From positions 1 through 10,311 of the forward strand of contig JAGLWO010000211.1 of the NCBI GenBank assembly GCA_023133395.1: a stretch of 10,311 bases of DNA. The letters run 5' to 3'. Source of the stretch: Candidatus Cloacimonadota bacterium (GTDB lineage: Bacteria > Cloacimonadota > Cloacimonadia > Cloacimonadales > TCS61). Within the stretch, counting starts at the first letter, position 1. Every line of letters starts with the position of its first letter. The position numbers and the translations under genes were made by a program. The notes under the pieces are model-generated. The model made no database searches, was not told the DNA's origin, and was given only the letters and a program-made list of their open reading frames with translations. Positions 6,583-10,311 of the stretch are shown here, in pieces.

Positions 6583-7077
6583 ATGAAAGATTCAATAAGA
6601 ATAATCATAACAGGTGGAACATTCGATAAAGAGTATAACGAGAAAACCGGTGAACTCTATTTCTATGATTCCCACATACCCGGTATGCTTGAACTGGGAA
6701 GATCAAGGTTGAGTATTAGTATCAGAACTCTGATGATGGTGGATAGCAGAGAAATGAGTGAAGATGATAGAGAAATCATTGCCAAGAATTGTTTGAATGC
6801 CAAGGAAAACAGGATTGTTATTACACATGGAACTGACACAATGGTTGATACTGCCAGAATAATTGCAGAAATTGTGAAGAATAAAACTATTGTGATGACC
6901 GGTGCCATGGTTCCATATACTTTTGGAAGTTCGGATGGACTTTTCAATCTTGGTAGTGCGATAGCATTTGTGCAAACCCTTCCTCCGGGGATTTACATAG
7001 CAATGAACGGACGGTATTTCCCCTGGGATAATGTGAGAAAGAACAAAGAGATCTGCGAGTTCGAAGAAAGTAAATAA
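6583..7077 (+). CDS. Single-domain asparaginase-family protein
   Basis: 164 residues covering only the N-terminal domain of the asparaginase/glutaminase fold. The nucleophile motif is T10-G-G-T13-F (classic TGGTI), and the second catalytic motif is H82-G-T84-D85-T-M, followed by T-G-A-M-V-P and a G-S-S-D-G segment. Classic L-asparaginases have about 320-350 residues and a C-terminal domain; here the ORF stops at residue 164 without sign of frameshift. Short single-domain members are a recognised group (asparaginase domain-containing proteins, about 160 residues) whose substrate is uncertain. AGAGGAG lies 5 bases before the ATG. The gene is flanked on both sides by minus-strand envC-tail fragments (6404-6448, 7114-7161), so its original neighbour was probably a convergent envC. 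Confidence 0.88.
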   Translation: MKDSIRIIITGGTFDKEYNEKTGELYFYDSHIPGMLELGRSRLSISIRTLMMVDSREMSEDDREIIAKNCLNAKENRIVITHGTDTMVDTARIIAEIVKNKTIVMTGAMVPYTFGSSDGLFNLGSAIAFVQTLPPGIYIAMNGRYFPWDNVRKNKEICEFEESK

Positions 7078-7113
7078 GTGTTCTTTTGAAATTAATTATA
7101 CATTAAATTTTCA

Positions 7114-7161
7114 TTATTCCAGATAATCGAGGGGATTTACAGGAGTTCTTCGTTTTTCGAA
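7114..7161 (-). pseudogene. Fragment of an EnvC/M23 peptidase C-terminal tail with stop codon (copy B)
   Basis: The minus strand reads FEKRRTPVNPLDYLE then TAA, against LRKRGTPVNPLDYLE then TAG in the intact envC. Codons differ mostly at silent positions (for example CCC-CTC against CCA-CTG for Pro-Leu), so it is not a recent copy. Two codons (the LR of FELRKRG) are missing, and nothing M23-like lies further upstream. It begins 37 bases after the asparaginase stop and is convergent with it. An ORF of 62 codons can be read through it from 7302, but its first 47 codons resemble nothing. Confidence 0.75.
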
Positions 7162-7393
7162 GTTAGAATATTTTAACAAGCATCCCCCGAAAAACAACAG
7201 TAGTTCTCTTCGTCCTTCGCAGTATGCTACGGAGAACGGAAAGGTATCCCATTGAAAAACAATAAAATAAAACACAGAAAAGTCGTCAAAAAGAAGTTGC
7301 AAAGAGATTCTACATAATATTAATTTTATTCATCATGGACGAATAGAAAATGATTAGAATTTGAAGTGCATTCTTTTTCTTAAAATCGGCATA
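7162..7393. other. Gene-free stretch with one weak hairpin
   Basis: No credible ORF on either strand. The only structure seen is around 7203-7237: GTTCTC can pair with GAGAAC, or CTTCG with CGGAG around a central AGTATGCT. This looks like a worn intergenic hairpin rather than a terminator. Confidence 0.4.
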
Positions 7394-7468
7394 ATATAAA
7401 TTGCGTTAATAAATTGGTAATAAACAAGCGTTAAGAAAAATCTTCTGTTTGAGTTGTTTTTTTTCTCT

Positions 7469-7494
7469 CGTATCAAAGCACCAGCTTTGATACG
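7469..7494 (+). terminator. Strong hairpin followed by a T-run (terminator-like, plus strand)
   Basis: CGTATCAAAGC and GCTTTGATACG form an 11-bp perfect stem around ACCA. TATTTCATTTTTTTT follows on the plus strand. It could stop plus-strand transcription coming from the asparaginase gene 390 bases upstream. Its place inside a larger inverted repeat leaves its role open. Confidence 0.4.
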
Positions 7495-7513
7495 TATTTC
7501 ATTTTTTTTGTGG

Positions 7514-7539
7514 GGTTGCCAAGCTGGGGCTTGGTAACC
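7514..7539. repeat. Hairpin, 11-bp stem with TGGG loop
   Basis: GGTTGCCAAGC pairs with GCTTGGTAACC with a single G-T wobble. It lies 19 bases after the previous hairpin, inside the same inverted repeat. There is no T-run after it on either strand. Confidence 0.5.
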
Positions 7540-7621
7540 AGAGTTAGAAAATAACGAGTTAAGATTTTTTAGTGGTGTTTACCAATTTTAGTAATTTATA
7601 TTCGCTGAGAGTTTTTCTTTG

Positions 7622-7655
7622 CTTCGTTTCTTTTGTCGGTACAAAAGAAATGAAG
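7622..7655. repeat. Hairpin, 15-bp stem with CGGT loop
   Basis: CTTCGTTTCTTTTGT pairs with ACAAAAGAAATGAAG, with one G-T wobble. It stands 20 bases to the right of the large inverted repeat and just before the MNT remnant. There is no T-run after it on either strand. It looks like a dispersed intergenic repeat unit; that would need a genome search. Confidence 0.5.
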
Positions 7656-7678
7656 ACCAATGCTTGCTTACCTCTGGC

Positions 7679-7813
7679 TTGAAATTCATAAAAATGCAAC
7701 TCGATTTAGAAGAAATACTCCAGACAAAAGTTGACCTTCTTTCCGATAAAGCAATTTCTAAATATATTCGACCATATATTGAAAATGATAAAGAATTAAT
7801 TTTTGAGAAATAG
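7679..7813 (+). pseudogene. 3' remnant of a MNT-type minimal nucleotidyltransferase gene
   Basis: The reading LKFIKMQLDLEEILQTK followed by VDLLSDKAISKYIRPYI matches the C-terminal third of MNT-fold nucleotidyltransferases, which act as the antitoxin in HepT/MntA-type HEPN-MNT modules. The N-terminal GS-x10-D-x-D active site that should precede it is absent. Sequence upstream of 7679 in this frame runs through the 15-bp hairpin and has no resemblance. A 39-residue ORF could start at the ATG at 7694, but without the catalytic part it is best treated as broken. No HEPN partner follows; the next gene is envC on the other strand. Confidence 0.6.
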
Positions 7814-7836
7814 TATTAAAAAAATCGCTTTACTTA

Positions 7837-8937
7837 CTATTCTAGATAATCCAGTGGATTAACCGGAGTTCCTCTTTTTCTCAATTCAAAATGCAGGCAT
7901 GGCTGTTCTGTTGAACCGGTTTTACCGGACATAGCGATAACCTGGTTTTTCGAAACTTTGTCACCTTTTGAAACCAGTAGATTGCTATTGTGAGAATACA
8001 AAGAATAAAAACCATTCTGGTGGTCCACGATGATCAGTTTACCGGCTCCATTATACCATTCCGCAAAGGCAACAACTCCTTCTTCGATCGCGACTACACT
8101 TGTACCCTCTTTCGCACTTATATCAATGCCATTATTGATTGTACTAACTTTATATTCTTTACTTTTGTGTTCACCAAAATCCCTTATTATTTCACCTTTT
8201 AAGGGCCAGATCAATTTGGGAGTGGAAAATTTGTAAGTAAAGTGGTCTTCAAGAATTTCAGCTTGAAGTTTGGTAATTAATTCATCAAGGGCATCAGCTT
8301 CAGCTTCAAGTTGTTTTTTTCTTTCAATAGCAGCTTTTCTTTCTTTTTCGTATTTGGAAATGTCTTTCTGTAAAGAACCAATTTGTCCTGAATATTTTTT
8401 ACTTTTCTTATTTGTTACTATCCTTGTCCATATCAGGTCTTCGTATTCATTATTTTCCTTTTTCTTGTTCTTTTCTAATGTACTCTTTTTGCCCTGTATC
8501 ACATTTATTTCATCTGCTGTTTGTAGTATCAATGAAGCTATAAGCTGGCTATCTATTTTCTTTTCAGGAAAAAGGATTCCCCGGTAATGAGCGAAACAAA
8601 GTTCATTAAATTCCTTTTCGCAGAGTGAATTCAGATTGTTCAATTCGTCCATTGTAGTTCTCAAGCTTTTAATAGTTATATCAAGTTTTCCTTTTACAGT
8701 TTTCTCAGATTTCTTTAACTTCTTTATTTTCTGGTCTGTTTGCTTTTTTTTCTTTTTTGTGGAAGATAAATCTTTCTCTGTTTTCTTTTTCTTTTCATCT
8801 ACTTGTTTAATATATTCCTGTTCTTTAGTTATCTTGTCACTGAGTTCTTCAAGCTGTTTTTTCTTTTCATCCAGATTCTGAGATAAAATTGGTATAGTTA
8901 ATATGAACATTAGAATAAATAATATTATTTTCTTCAT
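7837..8937 (-). CDS. envC: EnvC-like murein hydrolase activator (coiled coil + degenerate LytM/M23 domain)
   Basis: 366 residues. A Sec signal peptide covers about 1-19 (cleavage near ILS-QN), so the protein is periplasmic. Residues about 22-230 are a very charged lysine/glutamate coiled coil with a break around 105-140, and 240-366 is a LytM (peptidase M23) domain. Of the M23 zinc site, the H of HxGxD is N268, D272 is kept, H316 of YxH is kept, the first H of HxH is C347 and H349 is kept. Loss of two key histidines argues against peptidase activity and for an EnvC/NlpD-like role, switching on cell-wall amidases during division (family knowledge plus inference). Coiled coil followed by LytM is the EnvC plan. 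The ribosome-binding site before the ATG at 8937 is weak. No ftsEX or amidase gene is in view. Confidence 0.85.
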   Translation of the reverse strand: MKKIILFILMFILTIPILSQNLDEKKKQLEELSDKITKEQEYIKQVDEKKKKTEKDLSSTKKKKKQTDQKIKKLKKSEKTVKGKLDITIKSLRTTMDELNNLNSLCEKEFNELCFAHYRGILFPEKKIDSQLIASLILQTADEINVIQGKKSTLEKNKKKENNEYEDLIWTRIVTNKKSKKYSGQIGSLQKDISKYEKERKAAIERKKQLEAEADALDELITKLQAEILEDHFTYKFSTPKLIWPLKGEIIRDFGEHKSKEYKVSTINNGIDISAKEGTSVVAIEEGVVAFAEWYNGAGKLIIVDHQNGFYSLYSHNSNLLVSKGDKVSKNQVIAMSGKTGSTEQPCLHFELRKRGTPVNPLDYLE

Positions 8938-9002
8938 TTTATATACTCAGGTATTTAATTCTTTTGAAATGATTTTATGTCAAGCTGTTCTATATGACAA
9001 AG

Positions 9003-9029
9003 AAAAAAGGCTGATTCCAAAATCAACCT
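9003..9029 (-). terminator. Rho-independent terminator of the ferredoxin/arsC/thioredoxin operon
   Basis: On the minus strand AGGTTGATT, loop TTGG and AATCAGCCT form a 9-bp stem with one mismatch, followed at once by TTTTTTC. It lies between the ferredoxin stop and the envC start, so it should separate the two transcripts, leaving envC to its own promoter within about 65 bases. Confidence 0.7.
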
Positions 9030-9127
9030 GAGAGTAAAAAATTCATTGGTCGGACAGTTCTTCCCGATCCGTTCACATAGTTAAAGAATATCGTACCGAT
9101 GTTCTAGTTTCATCTTGAAAACGTAAC

Positions 9128-9157
9128 AATTCAATATAAAACATGTTGTATTGAATT
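9128..9157. repeat. AT-rich 12-bp hairpin downstream of the ferredoxin gene
   Basis: AATTCAATA (9128-9136) pairs with TATTGAATT (9149-9157). The stem continues inward over three more pairs, one a wobble. It starts 26 bases after the ferredoxin stop in the direction of transcription. There is no good T-tract after it, so it may be an RNA 3'-end stabiliser or a worn terminator. Confidence 0.45.
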
Positions 9158-9182
9158 ATAAAGAACACGTAAATAATTTATT

Positions 9183-9365
9183 TCACTGCTCTTCCGGTAC
9201 CAAAATACAATCCACCGGACATACTTCCTTGCAGGCTCCGCAGTCAATACAGGCTTCAGAATCTATAAATCTTTTTTCATCAACTTCTGAGATACACTCA
9301 ACCGGGCAGACTTCTTCGCAGGCACCACAATTTGTGCATTCATCTTTTGTAATTAAATAAGCCAT
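9183..9365 (-). CDS. 2[4Fe-4S] ferredoxin (clostridial type)
   Basis: 60 residues with two complete C-x2-C-x2-C-x3-C-P cluster motifs: C10, C13, C16, C20 and C39, C42, C45, C49. The two halves are near repeats of each other (CTNCGACEEVCPVECI, CIDCGACKEVCPVDCI), as in bacterial-type ferredoxins. It is a small soluble electron carrier, probably working with anaerobic oxidoreductases elsewhere in the genome. Its length is normal for the family and nothing is missing. Two extra cysteines, C24 and C53, follow the motifs at equal distance. The ATG is 9 bases after the arsC stop and has no clear ribosome-binding site, so translation may depend on coupling. Last gene of the operon. Confidence 0.95.
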   Translation of the reverse strand: MAYLITKDECTNCGACEEVCPVECISEVDEKRFIDSEACIDCGACKEVCPVDCILVPEEQ

Positions 9366-9374
9366 AGAATACTA

Positions 9375-9797
9375 CTATTTTTTCTTATCATAATTTATCA
9401 AATTTGAAACCAACCATTCTTTGATCTCATCTCTCGTTCTGTAAAAAACCTTTAACTTTTCAATGTCATTTCCTTCAAAAGTAGAAGGATCAGCAAAACT
9501 TATATAAATATTACTCTTCCCGGGGAAAAATGGACATATTCCTTTTTCACTGTCACACATAGTTACAACCAGATCAAAGTTTTCATCTTTAAATGTGTCA
9601 ATGGTTTTTGAAGTGTGACCTGAAATATCTATCCCGATCTGTTTCATCGCCTTAATTGCAAATGGGTTTACCTCAGTTGAAACAATTCCTGCACTTTTCG
9701 CTTCCCATGTTTCTTTGAAGAAATGATTCACCAGACCTTCAGCTATTTGTGAGCGAGCAGAATTGTGGTTACAAATGAAAAGCACTTTCTTTTTGAT
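9375..9797 (-). CDS. arsC: Arsenate reductase, thioredoxin-coupled LMW-phosphatase type
   Basis: About 140 residues of the LMW-PTP fold. The P-loop is C9-NHNSA-R15-S, then come C81 and C88 (MCDSEKGICPFFPG) and the D103-P loop. These sit as C10, C82, C89 and D105 do in thioredoxin-linked ArsC enzymes, so the full redox triad is present, and reduction of arsenate to arsenite in the cytoplasm is likely. The start is unusual. The first canonical codon is a GTG at 9785, which would give a protein beginning in the first strand (MLFIC) with no ribosome-binding site. The frame is open upstream to a TAG at 9803, and GGAG (9807-9804) lies 6 bases before an ATC at 9797 (3 before an ATT). From the ATC the protein reads MKKKVLFIC, as homologues do. 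No arsenite pump or ArsR is in view. Confidence 0.88.
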   Translation of the reverse strand: MKKKVLFICNHNSARSQIAEGLVNHFFKETWEAKSAGIVSTEVNPFAIKAMKQIGIDISGHTSKTIDTFKDENFDLVVTMCDSEKGICPFFPGKSNIYISFADPSTFEGNDIEKLKVFYRTRDEIKEWLVSNLINYDKKK

Positions 9798-9812
9798 AAT
9801 CTACTCCGAAAT

Positions 9813-10244
9813 TTATTTCACCTTAAGAACATCTTCGATCGTTTTCACAAACGATTCTTTAGGTAAAGCACCCATTGACATTTGAGGTTGACCTTCTTTG
9901 GGAATGAATAACAGAGATGGGATACTTCTGATACCGAAAGCTGCTGCCAGTTCCTGCTGCTCTTCCGTATTTACTTTGAATATATCCAGCTTGCCTTCAT
10001 ATTCTTCTGAAAGCTCTTCCAAGATGGGAGCTACCATTTTACAGGGTCCACACCAGTCTGCATAAAAATCGATAATGGCAGGTTTATCGCCTTCAAATTT
10101 CCAATCTTTGTTCTTTTCATAATCATACACTTTTTCTTTGAAGGTTTCTAAAGATAAATGTTCCGGTTTTGTCTCAGATTTTTCAGCAATTAATAATATT
10201 GCCAAAAATAGCATTATAATAACTGCATAGATTATCTTTTTCAA
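9813..10244 (-). CDS. Membrane-anchored or exported thioredoxin
   Basis: 143 residues. An N-terminal K-K followed by a hydrophobic helix (about 4-19) is an uncleaved anchor or signal peptide that would place the rest in the periplasm. Residues about 30-143 are a thioredoxin domain with the full W64-CGPC-K69 active site and the cis-proline P109 (R-S-I-P). It is a general dithiol/disulfide oxidoreductase. The arsC gene starts shortly after its stop, which suggests a shared operon, but the export signal means this copy should not be the direct cytoplasmic donor for ArsC. Start: the open frame extends to a TTG at 10256, but that would place the GGAGG ribosome-binding site (10253-10249) inside the gene. 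The TTG at 10244, four bases after it, was chosen. Confidence 0.9.
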   Translation of the reverse strand: MKKIIYAVIIMLFLAILLIAEKSETKPEHLSLETFKEKVYDYEKNKDWKFEGDKPAIIDFYADWCGPCKMVAPILEELSEEYEGKLDIFKVNTEEQQELAAAFGIRSIPSLLFIPKEGQPQMSMGALPKESFVKTIEDVLKVK

Positions 10245-10258
10245 GTTTCCTCCCAAAT

Positions 10259-10311
10259 CTATTTTACCTTAAGAACATCTTCTATGGTTTTCTTAAAGGT
10301 CTCTTTGGGAA
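10259..10311 (-). CDS. Second thioredoxin-like protein (partial, only C-terminal 16 residues in window)
   Basis: The last 16 codons before a TAG read PKETFKKTIEDVLKVK. This is 14 of 16 identical to the C-terminus of the downstream thioredoxin (PKESFVKTIEDVLKVK), so two related thioredoxin genes stand in tandem, 14 bases apart. The rest lies beyond the window. Assignment rests on this short match only. Confidence 0.7.
   Translation of the reverse strand, partial: PKETFKKTIEDVLKVK

Larger units (their letters stand above)
7394..7601. repeat. Large imperfect inverted repeat (about 208 bases) enclosing two hairpins
   Basis: The ends are complementary in the same order: ATATAAATT (7394-7402) with AATTTATAT (7593-7601), AAATTGGTAA (7411-7420) with TTACCAATTT (7579-7588, one offset), and AAAAATCTT (7436-7444) with AAGATTTTT (7561-7569). 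Similarity of the arms continues inward through T-rich sequence. The centre carries the hairpins at 7469-7494 and 7514-7539. Such a layout fits a MITE-like element or a structured non-coding RNA; neither is proven. No transposase ORF and no clear target-site duplication were seen. Confidence 0.55.

Noticed and set aside
6583..7077. Asparaginase as a fourth integron cassette
   Set aside because: It has a good ribosome-binding site and a possible -35 box, no attC follows its stop, and it is convergent with an envC tail, which fits a resident chromosomal gene better.
7114..7302. A real 62-residue minus-strand gene
   Set aside because: Only the last 15 residues match M23 tails; the rest has no similarity or ribosome-binding site, so it is treated as a tail fragment read through non-coding DNA.
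7469..7655. CRISPR array
   Set aside because: The hairpins differ in sequence, are not regularly spaced as direct repeats, and no cas gene is present.
7619..7678. N-terminal part of the MNT protein
   Set aside because: This part of the frame is the 15-bp hairpin and has no nucleotidyltransferase motif, so homology starts only at 7679.
3039..7813. HEPN-like gene and MNT remnant as two halves of one toxin-antitoxin pair
   Set aside because: They are nearly 4 kb apart, with other genes and boundaries between, and the HEPN-like protein is twice the usual HepT size.
9040..9090. tRNA or riboswitch between envC and ferredoxin
   Set aside because: A short GGTCGG/CCGATCC stem is present but there is no cloverleaf, T-loop or known riboswitch core.

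Overview
The window is AT-rich, with lysine-, glutamate- and isoleucine-rich proteins, and looks like a chromosomal segment of a low-GC, probably anaerobic Gram-negative bacterium. A lipoprotein signal, an EnvC-like periplasmic factor and an anchored thioredoxin argue for an outer membrane. A clostridial-type ferredoxin argues for anaerobic metabolism. The lineage cannot be fixed from sequence alone; a Cloacimonadota or other FCB-group genome is a guess.

Left block (1-2802, minus strand): a tight four-gene operon reading leftwards. In order of transcription it holds a TsaC/YrdC-LMW-phosphatase fusion, a LiaF-like two-helix membrane protein, RNase HIII and a gamma-class carbonic anhydrase cut by the window edge. 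Neighbouring genes overlap by a few bases or lie within about 10 bases of each other.

Central block (about 2925-6460, plus strand): three single-gene units with the architecture of integron gene cassettes. A HEPN-like protein and a coiled-coil/Mrr-type nuclease are each followed, within a few bases of the stop codon, by an attC-like imperfect palindrome (3896-3976 and 5750-5822). A small lipoprotein gene follows the second attC. The left edge carries only a half-site, and the right edge runs into an envC-tail fragment. No integrase gene is present, so this looks like a cluster of attC sites without integrase (CALIN) or the inner part of a larger array. This is the main finding.

Scar block (6400-7836): a single-domain asparaginase gene is flanked on both sides by short minus-strand fragments that encode the C-terminal tail of an EnvC/M23 protein. 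The rest, 7162-7836, has no intact gene. It holds a large imperfect inverted repeat containing two strong hairpins, a further 15-bp hairpin, and the 3' end of a MNT nucleotidyltransferase gene. The intact envC begins right after. I read this as an old insertion at the 3' end of envC.

Right block (7837-10311, minus strand): envC (EnvC-like amidase activator with a degenerate LytM site), preceded by a terminator that ends a redox operon. That operon holds two tandem thioredoxins (the first cut by the window edge), a thioredoxin-type arsenate reductase that seems to lack a conventional start codon, and a 2[4Fe-4S] ferredoxin.
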